In this document: one piece after another, positions 55,282 through 63,847 of the stretch
Position numbering within the stretch: the first letter of the stretch is position 1
Layout: each line of letters begins with the position of its first letter
Source of the DNA: Nostoc sp. CHAB 5844
GTDB taxonomy: Bacteria > Cyanobacteriota > Cyanobacteriia > Cyanobacteriales > Nostocaceae
Reading direction: 5' to 3'
Assembly: GCF_020829595.1 (NCBI RefSeq)
Contig: NZ_JAIVFW010000007.1
Coordinates: 1-64,000, forward strand
DNA length: 64,000 nt
Made by a program: the position numbers and the translations under genes
Notes under the pieces: model-generated
Database searches by the model: none
What the model was told of the DNA's origin: nothing
What the model saw: the letters and a program-made list of their open reading frames with translations, nothing else

Positions 55282-56074
55282 GTCTTCAAATATTATTCAG
55301 AGATCAGGGATTAGGGATTGGGTTTTAGGATTAAAATTCACCTAGCTCCCATTTTCTCGTCTCACGTCCCTAGTTCCTTGATTAGCATTAGTGTGTTCGC
55401 TGGTACTGGTTTTACTACCTCCACCTGTGGATGGAATTTGGCGTAAAACGTTCCATAAGATATGTTAAGATAAAACCTGGCTACAAGAGGAGTTTGCCAC
55501 TCATAAGACGCAAGGCAGCTTCCCGTAGTTTAGGCATCTTGCCTGAGCATTAGGGTAGCATTACTGCTTGATTAGGCGTAGTCGCAAGTGCGATTTCCCT
55601 GAGGGTAGCGACTTCTCACAACCAGCCTTTTGGGCGGCTTCCCGACGAGTAAATTAACAACGCATACGCTGCGGTAGTGTAAAATACTAACAGGCGAATT
55701 GTTAAAAAATATTACAAGTGTCGAAAATATTCAAAGACACTCCAATTTACCCTGGGAAACAGACTAATAGTAGACATATCATAGCATGACCTCAATTTAT
55801 CTAGGTCAGAGAAAGACAGTTACTGGTAGTGGAACTCTCCACCTGGGCATTGTTAACAGAAGGCTGAAGTATGAAGTATGAAGTATGAAATTACCCCACC
55901 GATGGCGGAATGGGGCTGGAACAAAGGAAAAAAGCTGATTTATTCGTCCCCTGAGTTCCTTTTTATCCTTCATTTCCACTTGATACTTGTTTAGTCAAAA
56001 CAAAGGTGTGCATCACAAAGAGCGAAGTCACTGCACTTTGTGTGACCAGAAGAAAAAACCTCAGATATTAAAGT
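55282..56074. other. Non-coding region with repeats upstream of rimO
   Basis: No gene is supported. About 55498-55680 is a GC-richer composite repeat with GACGCAAGGCAGCTTCCCG, GTAGTCGCAAGTGCGATTTC and GCCTTTTGGGCGGCTTCCCG. A GAAGTAT heptad run lies at about 55864-55888. Confidence 0.55.
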
Positions 56075-57400
56075 ATGGGTGAAAAGCCAACAATAGCAAT
56101 ATCTCATTTAGGCTGCGAGAAAAATAGAATTGATACAGAACATATGCTAGGACTGCTGGTAGAAGCAGGCTATGGTGTAGATACAAATGAAGAGTTAGCA
56201 GATTACGTTATCGTCAATACTTGTAGTTTTATTGAAGCAGCAAGAGAAGAATCTGTCAGAACTTTAGTAGAATTGGCAGAGGCTAATAAAAAGATCGTGA
56301 TTACAGGCTGCATGGCGCAGCACTTTCAAGAGCAATTATTGGAAGAGTTGCCAGAAGCAGTAGCCGTGGTGGGTACAGGCGACTATCATAAAATCGTCAA
56401 TGTCATTGAGCGGGCAGAACAAGGAGAGCGTGTTAAACAAATTAGCGCCGAACCAACTTACATCGCCGATGAAACTACACCGCGCTATCGCACTACAACA
56501 GAGGGTGTTGCCTACCTGAGAGTGGCTGAAGGATGCGATTATCGGTGTGCGTTTTGTATTATTCCTTATCTGCGAGGTAATCAGCGATCGCGTACCATAG
56601 AATCGATAGTGGCTGAAGCCGAGCAGTTAGCCAGCCAAGGGGTCAAAGAAATCATTTTGATTTCGCAAATCACGACTAACTACGGATTGGATATTTACGG
56701 CAAACCTAAATTAGCCGAATTACTCCGAGCTTTAGGGAAAGTAGATGTACCTTGGATTAGAATGCATTATGCCTATCCCACAGGATTGACCCCAGATGTA
56801 ATTGCGGCAATTGGTGAGACACCCAACGTTTTACCTTACTTGGATTTACCCTTGCAACATTCTCATCCTGAGATGCTGCGTTCCATGAACCGTCCTTGGC
56901 AAGGGCGGGTAAATAGTGAAATTATTGAGCGCATCAAAACTGCATTACCAACAGCCGTATTGCGGACAACATTTATAGTTGGTTTTCCCGGAGAAACCGC
57001 AGAGCATTTTGAGCATCTACTCAACTTCGTGCAGCAGCATGAATTTGACCATGTTGGTGTCTTTACCTTTTCACCAGAAGCAGGAACCCCCGCTTACAGT
57101 CTGCCCAATCAGTTAGCCCAAGAAATTATGGACGAGCGGCGGCAAAGACTCATGGAACTTCAACAGCCCATTTCTTGGCAGAAAAATCAACAGGAAGTCG
57201 GCAAAGTAGTTGATGTCCTGATTGAGCAAGAAAATCCTGAAAGTGGGGAATTAATTGGTCGTTCAAGCAGAAGTTCGCCAGAAGTTGATGGTCAGGTGTA
57301 TGTTACAGGCGAGGCAAAATTAGGAACCATTGTGCCAGTAGCAATTCGCAGTGCTAATACATACGACCTCTACGGTCAAGTTGCCCCCAGTTACAAATAG
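56075..57400 (+). CDS. rimO: Ribosomal protein uS12 methylthiotransferase RimO
   Basis: 441 residues. The N-terminal MTTase domain ([36 protein letters not shown]) carries three Cys for the auxiliary [4Fe-4S] cluster. The radical SAM motif is [11 protein letters not shown] (CxxxCxxC). A C-terminal TRAM domain (about 375-440) is present. It adds a methylthio group to Asp of ribosomal protein S12. The region between domains and the HxxG-type segments fit RimO better than MiaB. The helicase gene starts 50 bases downstream. Confidence 0.95.
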   Translation: MGEKPTIAISHLGCEKNRIDTEHMLGLLVEAGYGVDTNEELADYVIVNTCSFIEAAREESVRTLVELAEANKKIVITGCMAQHFQEQLLEELPEAVAVVGTGDYHKIVNVIERAEQGERVKQISAEPTYIADETTPRYRTTTEGVAYLRVAEGCDYRCAFCIIPYLRGNQRSRTIESIVAEAEQLASQGVKEIILISQITTNYGLDIYGKPKLAELLRALGKVDVPWIRMHYAYPTGLTPDVIAAIGETPNVLPYLDLPLQHSHPEMLRSMNRPWQGRVNSEIIERIKTALPTAVLRTTFIVGFPGETAEHFEHLLNFVQQHEFDHVGVFTFSPEAGTPAYSLPNQLAQEIMDERRQRLMELQQPISWQKNQQEVGKVVDVLIEQENPESGELIGRSSRSSPEVDGQVYVTGEAKLGTIVPVAIRSANTYDLYGQVAPSYK

Positions 57401-57449
57401 ATTTCGATTTCACAGTCTAAAAGTCAAAAAACAAAATCTAGGAGAATTG

Positions 57450-58979
57450 ATGAATCTTTCGTTTATTGAACTAGGAATTTCCCAAGAACGCGCAGAACTA
57501 TTAGAAAAAATTGGCTTTACCGCCCCTACTAATATTCAAGTCCAAGCCATTCCTCAACTGTTGGCAGGCCGGGATGTAGTGGGACAGTCTCAAACAGGAA
57601 CAGGCAAAACAGCCGCCTTTTCTCTACCAATTTTAGAGCGGCTGGATGTGAGCCAAAGAGCAGTGCAAGCTGTAGTGTTAACACCAACCCGTGAATTAGC
57701 GATTCAAGTTCATGATGCTGTCAGCCAATTCATTGGCAACAGTAGCTTACGGGCTTTAGCAATTTACGGTGGTCAATCAATTGACCGCCAAATTTTACAA
57801 CTGAAACGGGGCGTTCACATCGTTGTCGGTACTCCCGGACGGGTGATTGACCTGTTAGAGCGCGGTTGTTTGAAATTGGATCAGGTGAAGTGGTTTGTGT
57901 TGGATGAAGCCGATGAAATGTTAAGCATGGGCTTTATCGATGATGTCGAGAAAATTCTGTCGCAAGCACCCCAAGAACGGCAAACAGCATTGTTCTCAGC
58001 CACAATGCCACCTTCCATTCGGATGTTGGTGAACAAGTTTTTGCGATCGCCTGTTACTGTAACTGTTGAACAGCCAAAAGCTGCACCCAACAAAATCAAC
58101 CAAGTAGCTTACCTAATTCCTCGTCACTGGACAAAAGCCAAAGCTTTACAGCCAATTCTGGAAATGGAAGATCCAGAAACAGCGTTAATCTTTGTGCGTA
58201 CCAGAAGAACTGCGGCAGAACTCACCAACCAACTGCAAGCAGCTGGTCACAGTGTCGATGAATATCACGGTGATTTGTCCCAACAAGCCAGAGAAAGATT
58301 ATTAACTCGCTTCCGTAATCGTCAGGTACGCTGGGTAGTAGCGACTGACATTGCTGCACGCGGTTTAGATGTTGACCAACTATCTCACGTAATTAACTAC
58401 GACTTACCTGATAGCGTTGAAACCTACGTGCATCGGATCGGTCGGACTGGTCGTGCTGGTAAAGAAGGTACAGCAATTACCTTAGTTCAGCCTTTTGAGC
58501 GTCGCAAACAGCAAATATTTGAGCGCCATAACCGTCAAAGCTGGCAATTACTGTCGATTCCTACACGGGCGCAAATTGAAGCACGACACATCAATAAATT
58601 GCAGGAACAAGTCAGAGAAGCCCTGACTGGTGAGAGGTTAGCTTCCTTCTTACCCATTGTCAGCGAATTGATTGAACAGTATGATGCTCATGCGATCGCT
58701 GCTGCTGCACTACAACTTGCTTACGATGAAACCCGTCCCGCTTGGTTAAGCTTAGATGTGGAAATTCCAGAGGAAGTACCTGTTGCCAAACCCAAGATTG
58801 TGAAGCGTCGAGAGTTGTCTGGCGACAGAAACCGTTCTTGGAACAAATCAGATGCTAACAACGGTGATGATGAAAGACGTTCCACTCCCAAGCCCAAACT
58901 GCGGACAGGTCGCCGTGAAGCTCCCGTTTCTGCCAATCAAAAACTAGGTTCAACTACAGCTAGAGAATCAGCTTCTTAG
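57450..58979 (+). CDS. DEAD-box RNA helicase
   Basis: 509 residues from the ATG preceded by AGGAG. Motifs in order: Q motif (GFTAPTNIQVQAIP), I (SQTGTGKTAAF), Ia (PTRELAIQ), II (VLDEADEM), III (SATMP), then FVRTRRTAAEL, ARGLDVDQ and VI (HRIGRTGRAGKEG). The C-terminal 90 residues are basic and Ser/Arg/Asn rich and probably bind RNA. It is like the cyanobacterial Crh/CsdA-type helicases involved in cold and redox stress, ribosome assembly and mRNA turnover; which one I cannot say. Confidence 0.93.
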   Translation: MNLSFIELGISQERAELLEKIGFTAPTNIQVQAIPQLLAGRDVVGQSQTGTGKTAAFSLPILERLDVSQRAVQAVVLTPTRELAIQVHDAVSQFIGNSSLRALAIYGGQSIDRQILQLKRGVHIVVGTPGRVIDLLERGCLKLDQVKWFVLDEADEMLSMGFIDDVEKILSQAPQERQTALFSATMPPSIRMLVNKFLRSPVTVTVEQPKAAPNKINQVAYLIPRHWTKAKALQPILEMEDPETALIFVRTRRTAAELTNQLQAAGHSVDEYHGDLSQQARERLLTRFRNRQVRWVVATDIAARGLDVDQLSHVINYDLPDSVETYVHRIGRTGRAGKEGTAITLVQPFERRKQQIFERHNRQSWQLLSIPTRAQIEARHINKLQEQVREALTGERLASFLPIVSELIEQYDAHAIAAAALQLAYDETRPAWLSLDVEIPEEVPVAKPKIVKRRELSGDRNRSWNKSDANNGDDERRSTPKPKLRTGRREAPVSANQKLGSTTARESAS

Positions 58980-59290
58980 TTAAGCAATTTTGGATTTTAG
59001 ATTTGCGATTTTAGATTGACTGTACCCATTCTGGGCTTGCAGCTTGGAAATTTTAAATTTGTTCTGCTTACTTTACGGTGGGCTTAAACTGAAAAATCAA
59101 TCCAAAATCCAAAATCCAAAATCTAAAATTGGCAAGGTTTCTATCAGCTTGTAGGAACATAGATAAAGATTTATTTTCTATAGTCTTATGTTCACTATTG
59201 CAGATTTAGAGCAGCTACAAGCTGAATATTCATAATAATTAAAAAAATTAAACCGCAGATGATTTGTCTGTGTAGATAAAGTGGCTATGT
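58980..59290. other. Non-coding gap with AAAATCC heptads
   Basis: 311 bases. ATTTTGGATTTTAGATTTG and TCCAAAATCC repeats near 58987-59030 and 59098-59130 are oppositely oriented and can pair. No gene is seen. Confidence 0.5.
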
Positions 59291-59425
59291 ATGACTCAAG
59301 CTCTACGTAAAGCAGCAACATTTGCCGAATTTGTCAGTTGGAAACCTGATGAAGAATGCTATGAACTGCACGATGGAGTAATTGTGAAAATGGTACAACC
59401 ATTGGGAGGCCATTTCCTCAGTTGA
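59291..59425 (+). pseudogene. Truncated Uma2-family (DUF820) gene
   Basis: 44 codons: MTQALRKAATFAEFVSWKPD followed by ECYELHDGVIVKM and a stop after GGHFLS. The start matches Uma2 proteins (TFxEFxxWxP...RYELxxGxIVxM), PD-(D/E)XK-like proteins of about 190 residues that are multiplied in cyanobacteria. The catalytic half is missing. Confidence 0.7.
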
Positions 59426-59479
59426 ATTTAACTGCACAACAAATTTTTCAAGCTGGTAGTTATGCAGTTGATATAAGAG

Positions 59480-60430
59480 TTAATTCAGCCAAGGACGAGT
59501 AGATTTTTCTATGTCTGCGATTTCATCATTATTTAATTTCCAGCCTAAAGCCCCAGCATTTTGCCTGACTTGTTCGGCTGTTTTGACTCCAGCGATAGGA
59601 ATAACATTACCTTGGGCAATTAACCAGTTGAGTGCGACTTGAGCCGGAGTGCGATCGCGTTTTTCTCCGATGTTGCGTAGTAGTGATATGACTGGTGCTA
59701 TTTTTTGCAAGCCTTCTTTACTAAAACTTGGGTTTAGCTTTCTAGCGCCGCTTAATATTTCCAGATTTTCAGAAGTGTATTTGCCTGTAAGTAATCCTTG
59801 AGCGAAAGGACTATAAGCTAAAATTGTAACTCCAAGCTCACGAGCAGTAGCAATAATATCTTTACTTTCGACTTGGCGAGTCAGTAAAGAATAACGTACT
59901 TGGTTTGTTGCTAAAGGAACTCCTCTCGCTGCTAATATTTGATGTGCTTCTCGCATTTGTGCTGCTGAATAATTACTGACACCTACTGCGGCAATTCGTC
60001 CCCGCTGCACTTCATCGGCTAAAGTGTTCATCAGTGTGTCTTGACTCAACCAGAAGGCAAATGGCCAATGCACTTGATACAGTTCAATTCTCTCTAGTTG
60101 CAAGCGTTTGAGGCTTTCTGTTAATGCATCACTAATAGATTGACTTGTAAATCGCCAAGGGAGAGGGCCAAATTTAGTGGCAATTTGCACAGGTTGCTGT
60201 GTCTGCTTGATAAACTGCCCTAGAAATTTTTCTGAAAGTCCCATTCCGTAAACTTCTGCGGTGTCAAAAAAAGTCACACCTGCTTCTAAAGCCGCTGTAA
60301 AGGCTGCTTGTAATTGTTCTGGGCCGTAGTCACTGCCATAATTCCAGAATAGTTTATCACCCCAAGCCCAAGTACCAATGCATAGGGGTGGAACAGCTGG
60401 GCCGTTTTTGCCTAATGTGATTGTTTCCAC
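59480..60430 (-). CDS. Aldo/keto reductase
   Basis: 316 residues from a GTG start. TIM-barrel AKR with catalytic tetrad: Asp in VTFFDTAEVYG, Tyr in the same motif, Lys in IATKFGPLP, His in LYQVHWPF. NADPH-binding GVKTAEQVRQNAGALGW is at the C-terminus. It reduces aldehydes or ketones; the substrate is unknown. The first bases of the gene are part of an 81-base direct repeat whose other copy is at 61249. Confidence 0.93.
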   Translation of the reverse strand: METITLGKNGPAVPPLCIGTWAWGDKLFWNYGSDYGPEQLQAAFTAALEAGVTFFDTAEVYGMGLSEKFLGQFIKQTQQPVQIATKFGPLPWRFTSQSISDALTESLKRLQLERIELYQVHWPFAFWLSQDTLMNTLADEVQRGRIAAVGVSNYSAAQMREAHQILAARGVPLATNQVRYSLLTRQVESKDIIATARELGVTILAYSPFAQGLLTGKYTSENLEILSGARKLNPSFSKEGLQKIAPVISLLRNIGEKRDRTPAQVALNWLIAQGNVIPIAGVKTAEQVRQNAGALGWKLNNDEIADIEKSTRPWLN

Positions 60431-60501
60431 GATCGCAATATCTACACATTTACATTTCTTTACTTTCTTAGTGTAGCGTTACAAACAAAACTGCAAATGG
60501 A
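60421..60501. repeat. Direct repeat A, left copy
   Basis: 81 bases starting TTGTTTCCACGATCGCAATA and ending near CTGCAAATGGA. The same sequence with 7 mismatches and no gap is at 61249-61329. The two copies bracket the Phd/VapC module. The left copy contains the start codon and upstream region of the aldo/keto reductase gene. Confidence 0.85.
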
Positions 60502-60564
60502 AAAACAGACACTGACTGTGTACAGCTTTTTTGTTTAAAATTTAATCATGCTCAATGACAACCT

Positions 60565-60801
60565 ATGAAACACATTGCTAGTAGCGAGTTACCAGCAACA
60601 CTCCAACAAATATTTGCAGAAATACAGCGTACTAAAACACCCTTAACTGTTACTCATGATGGGGAACCTTTAGTCATTATCTATCCTGCCAACCCTCAGT
60701 CCGAACGCGCAATATTTGGAGCAATGAAGGGTAGCGGTGAAATCTTGGGAGATGTAATTTCTCCAGTTATCCCTGCTAACACATGGGAAGCACTTCAGTG
60801 A
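60565..60801 (+). CDS. Phd/YefM-type antitoxin
   Basis: 78 residues. IASSELPATLQQIFAEIQRT, then PLTVTHDGEPLVIIYPA, is the DNA-binding Phd fold. The C-terminus (GAMKGSGEILGDVISPVIPANTWEAL) matches the toxin-binding tail. It overlaps the VapC start (GTGA), so the two are co-translated. Confidence 0.85.
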   Translation: MKHIASSELPATLQQIFAEIQRTKTPLTVTHDGEPLVIIYPANPQSERAIFGAMKGSGEILGDVISPVIPANTWEALQ

Positions 60802-61187
60802 AGCTCTTACTTGATACCCACATTTGGATTTGGTATTTACTTGGTAATGAAAGCCTGTCTCCTGGGCTTCAAACCACCATTGCAGCAACAACAACCGAAC
60901 TGTGGCTAAGTCCAATTAGTATCTGGGAAACGCTACTCTTAGCAGAAAAAGGACGAATATCTTTACAGCCTCATCCAGTTACATGGATTGATTTAGCTTT
61001 AAATACCCTAGAAATCCGTGAAGCTCCACTTAACCGCCAAATTGCTATTTTAAGCCGTCAGATTCAGCTACCACATCAAGACCCAGGCGATCGCTTTATT
61101 GCAGCTACCGCAGTTTACCACCAGTTGACTTTAGCTACAGCCGATGCCAATCTCACGAGTGCTTCTTGGTTACAAACTTTAACCTAG
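60798..61187 (+). CDS. VapC/PIN-domain toxin
   Basis: 129 residues from a GTG overlapping the antitoxin stop. MKLLLDTHIWIWYLLGNESL (Asp6 is the first catalytic acid), LWLSPISIWETLLLAEKGRI (Glu) and DPGDRFIAATAVYHQLTLATAD (two Asp) complete the PIN active site. It is probably an RNase neutralised by the Phd protein. The sequence encoding its last 60 or so residues is duplicated at 62455-62716. Confidence 0.9.
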   Translation: MKLLLDTHIWIWYLLGNESLSPGLQTTIAATTTELWLSPISIWETLLLAEKGRISLQPHPVTWIDLALNTLEIREAPLNRQIAILSRQIQLPHQDPGDRFIAATAVYHQLTLATADANLTSASWLQTLT

Positions 61188-61266
61188 CCAAAAAATTTAC
61201 AGATGATTGTCATAGCTGGAGAGCGATCGCTATTTTTTCCTAATCTGGTTGTTTGTGCGATCGCAA
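60994..61266. repeat. Direct repeat B, left copy (VapC 3' part and flank)
   Basis: Covers the last 65 codons of the VapC gene and 79 bases beyond. It matches 62455-62716, with one diverged segment about 11 bases longer here (near 61053-61080). Confidence 0.85.
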
Positions 61267-61329
61267 TATCTATACATTTACATTTCTTTACTTTTTTAGT
61301 GTAGCGTTACAAATAAAACTGCGAATGGA
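61249..61329. repeat. Direct repeat A, right copy
   Basis: Copy of 60421-60501; the GATCGCAATATCTATACATT core is kept, but the GTG-start context is not (TTGTTTGTGC). It abuts the end of repeat B. Confidence 0.85.
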
Positions 61330-61450
61330 GATTCGACACCATAACTCAAACTAAACGATTTATCGTACTCCTATCTGATACAAAAGCGATACTTGAAACT
61401 CCCACTATTACAATAGAAGCAGGTAAAATACGAATTAGGCTAGTTACTAT

Positions 61451-61777
61451 ATGACTCTTCAAGAATTAGAAAATCAAATCTTATCACTACTTCCAACAGA
61501 AAAAGCTGCAATTATTCAAAGTCTAACTCAAAGCATCAATATTGGAGCAAAAGGTATTACTAAAACACCTGGCGTTTGTGGAGGAGAAGCTTGTATTGCT
61601 GGAACTCGTATTGCGATTTGGCTATTAGTTGAAGCACGTCGTTTGGGAATTACCGAATTCCAACTTTTGCAAGATTATCCTCATATTAGTGCAGCTGATT
61701 TAGTTAATGCTTGGATGTATGCAGATGCTTATCCTGAAGAAATTGAAGCGGCTATTCACGCTAATGAGGTTGCTTAA
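61451..61777 (+). CDS. DUF433 antitoxin (second module)
   Basis: 108 residues. An N-terminal helix about 1-30 precedes ITKTPGVCGGEACIAGTRIAIWLLVEARRLG, the DUF433 signature with GGxxCIxGTR, and DLVNAWMYADAYPEEIEAAI. It is distinct from the DUF433 protein at 45092 and belongs to another subgroup. The toxin gene starts 3 bases after its stop. Confidence 0.9.
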   Translation: MTLQELENQILSLLPTEKAAIIQSLTQSINIGAKGITKTPGVCGGEACIAGTRIAIWLLVEARRLGITEFQLLQDYPHISAADLVNAWMYADAYPEEIEAAIHANEVA

Positions 61778-61780
61778 ATC

Positions 61781-62122
61781 ATGGTGCGGTTATACGCTGA
61801 TGAAATGTTCCCAAAAAAAGTTAGTGAACTGTTACGAACAATGGGACATGATGTTTTAACTGTACAAGAAGCCGGTAAGGCAAATTTAGGTATTCCAGAT
61901 GACGAGGTATTAAATTTTGCAGTTGAGAATAATCGCACTGTCATAACACTAAATCGCCAAGATTTTATCAAACTGCATAGAAACTCACCCGAACATTCAG
62001 GTATTATCGTTTGTACAAATGATCCTGATAGATATCGAATGGCAACTCGAATTAATGAAGCAATTAATCAAGAGGAATCATTGACGGGTAAGTTAATTCG
62101 GGTAGTACGTCCTACTAGTTAA
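61781..62122 (+). CDS. DUF5615 PIN-like toxin (second module)
   Basis: 113 residues. VRLYADEMFPKKVSELLRTMGHDVLTVQEAG (Asp7, Glu8) and DDEVLNFAVENNRTVITLNRQDF carry the acidic site. Complete. It converges with the HicB-like gene, overlapping it by 8 bases at the 3' end. Confidence 0.88.
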   Translation: MVRLYADEMFPKKVSELLRTMGHDVLTVQEAGKANLGIPDDEVLNFAVENNRTVITLNRQDFIKLHRNSPEHSGIIVCTNDPDRYRMATRINEAINQEESLTGKLIRVVRPTS

Positions 62123-62453
62123 AAACTATGTTACGTTCTGCTCTCAGATTATCAGCAATTTCAGCAAAATCTGCATCGTCTTTAAATACGCCTGCAAATT
62201 TCATCCAAGGATTTTCTACTTCGCTTTGAAATAATTGAATTTCTACTGGAATAACTTCTATATTCTCAAGACGAGTTGAAAAAAGTTTTTTCAATTCTTG
62301 TAAAGCTTGTTGTTGAGTCGATGCTTCAACCTGAGTGTTAGGAAATTCCAAGACATAAGCTATGACATTTCCTTCATCACTACGTTCCAGTAAGATGTGT
62401 AACTTTAAGTTTTCTGACTGAGGTAACGTTACGGAAGATAAATTAATAACCAT
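62115..62453 (-). CDS. HicB-like antitoxin/regulator, orphan
   Basis: 112 residues. The N-terminal half (LKLHILLERSDEGNVIAYVLEFPNTQVEASTQQQALQELKKLF) is like a HicB partial RNase-H fold. The C-terminal NPWMKFAGVFKDDADFAEIADNLRAERN resembles the tail found in many cyanobacterial PIN-associated antitoxins. No toxin gene is next to it on its strand. Its ATG is directly beside repeat B', so the duplicated sequence forms its upstream region. Confidence 0.65.
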   Translation of the reverse strand: MVINLSSVTLPQSENLKLHILLERSDEGNVIAYVLEFPNTQVEASTQQQALQELKKLFSTRLENIEVIPVEIQLFQSEVENPWMKFAGVFKDDADFAEIADNLRAERNIVFN

Positions 62454-62454
62454 A

Positions 62455-62716
62455 TAGCCTTAAATACCCTAGAAATTCGTGAAGCTCCACTTAACCGCCA
62501 TATTGCTATTTTAAACTGTTATATTAAAAGGCCCAGGCGATCGCTTTATTGCAGCTACCGCAGTTTACCACCAGTTGACTTTAGCTACAGCCGATGCCAA
62601 TCTCACGAGTCCTTCTTGGTTACAAACTTTAACCTAGCCAAAAAATTTACAGATGATTGTCATAGCTGGAGAGCGATCGCTACTTTTTCCTAATATGGTT
62701 GTTTGGGCGATCGCAA
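62455..62716. repeat. Direct repeat B', right copy (VapC remnant)
   Basis: 262 bases nearly identical to 60994-61266, ending at GCGATCGCAA, exactly inside the first bases of repeat A. The frame of VapC is broken by the internal difference, so this is a toxin remnant without antitoxin. Confidence 0.85.
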
Positions 62717-62825
62717 ATATACTTAGTTTTTATTTTCTAAAATTATTATAAGCTTATGTAGAGGGGAACAACCCTTAGTTTACGCTCTTACTTTATCCCT
62801 CATAATTCTATTTTGAAAAATAAAA

Positions 62826-63554
62826 ATGAAGAGACTTATGAAAGCTCTGTTTCACAAATCTAAGAACTCCTTCTTGCGATTCTATCTTTCCATTGGGTCT
62901 TCTAAGGCATGTCCGCTCTGTGGATGGACAGGACACTCTTTCATAAAACGATGTTATCCTTACAAGCCAGCCCCTACTTATATTTGTCCTAATTGTGGGT
63001 CTTCAGAACGGCATCGCTTTTCATACTTGGCGCTGAAAGACAAGCTTGTTAATAAATATGCTGAGTGTCTCCATTTCGCGCCAGAGAAGTTCATTGAACC
63101 TTGGTTGCGAAGCATATCTGAGAAGTATCTTAGTGTGGACTTATGTTCACCTAATGCTATGCAGCAAATGGACATTATCAATCTTCAACTTCCAGATAAC
63201 TCGTTCTCATTGATTTGGTGTTCGCATGTATTAGAACATATAGACAATGATAAAAAGGCTATGTCAGAGTTGTTCAGAGTTTTGCGTCCGTCTGGCATGG
63301 CTGTTATTATGGTTCCGATTTATGGCGACTCAACATACGAAGATCCAGAATTAAAGACTCCTGAAGAAAGGCTTAGGCATTTCAAGCAAGAAGATCATGT
63401 GCGCTTGTATGGTTTGGATATAAGTAATCGTTTAGAGAATGTGGGGTTTCAAGTGGATATGATATCAACATCAAATTTATCGGCTGATGTAAAATCAAGA
63501 TACATTATAGAGTACCCTTCAACCAAAGAGATTTTTCTTTGCAGCAAGATATGA
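62826..63554 (+). CDS. Class I SAM methyltransferase with zinc-ribbon N-terminus
   Basis: 242 residues. Residues about 29-57 hold CPLCG and CPNCG, a likely zinc ribbon. The methyltransferase core is at about 75-200: ECLHFAPEK, YLSVDLCSP, DIINLQLPDNSFSLIWCSHVLEHI (the DxxFDxxxxxHVLEH motif) and VLRPSGMAVIMVPI. It resembles the Methyltransf_11 type used in sugar or polysaccharide modification. It begins at the first ATG; a second at 62838 is also possible. No neighbours of related function are seen in the window. Confidence 0.82.
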   Translation: MKRLMKALFHKSKNSFLRFYLSIGSSKACPLCGWTGHSFIKRCYPYKPAPTYICPNCGSSERHRFSYLALKDKLVNKYAECLHFAPEKFIEPWLRSISEKYLSVDLCSPNAMQQMDIINLQLPDNSFSLIWCSHVLEHIDNDKKAMSELFRVLRPSGMAVIMVPIYGDSTYEDPELKTPEERLRHFKQEDHVRLYGLDISNRLENVGFQVDMISTSNLSADVKSRYIIEYPSTKEIFLCSKI

Positions 63555-63847
63555 AACCGACTAATACCACAATGACTGCTAAATAAACTTAAGCCAATAC
63601 CGCGTAAGAATGGTGTGAGGAAGAGGCTCTCAAAACCTTTCAATCTAAATCAATAGACTGCCCTAACGTTGACAAGAAATGCCGCGCTAAAGCTTTTTAC
63701 TTTAGTCTTTAGTTCAAGCTTTTTTATCATGTGCTACTTTCAGGCGCTCGCTCTCCTATCTTTTGTAGAATCAAGCATTGCTCTCTAACTTCTGTAGCTT
63801 TTGTGCTACAACGAAGTGCGATCGCACTAGAAAATTCTCTTACAAAA
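63555..63847. other. Non-coding gap
   Basis: 293 bases without a supported gene between the methyltransferase and the HicA-like gene; the only motif is a HIP1-like GCGATCGCA near 63818. Confidence 0.5.

Noticed and set aside
55498-55680. Possible structured RNA (6S or tmRNA) upstream of rimO
   Set aside because: The hairpin-rich segment shares the composition of dispersed repeats and none of the conserved parts of these RNAs was recognised.
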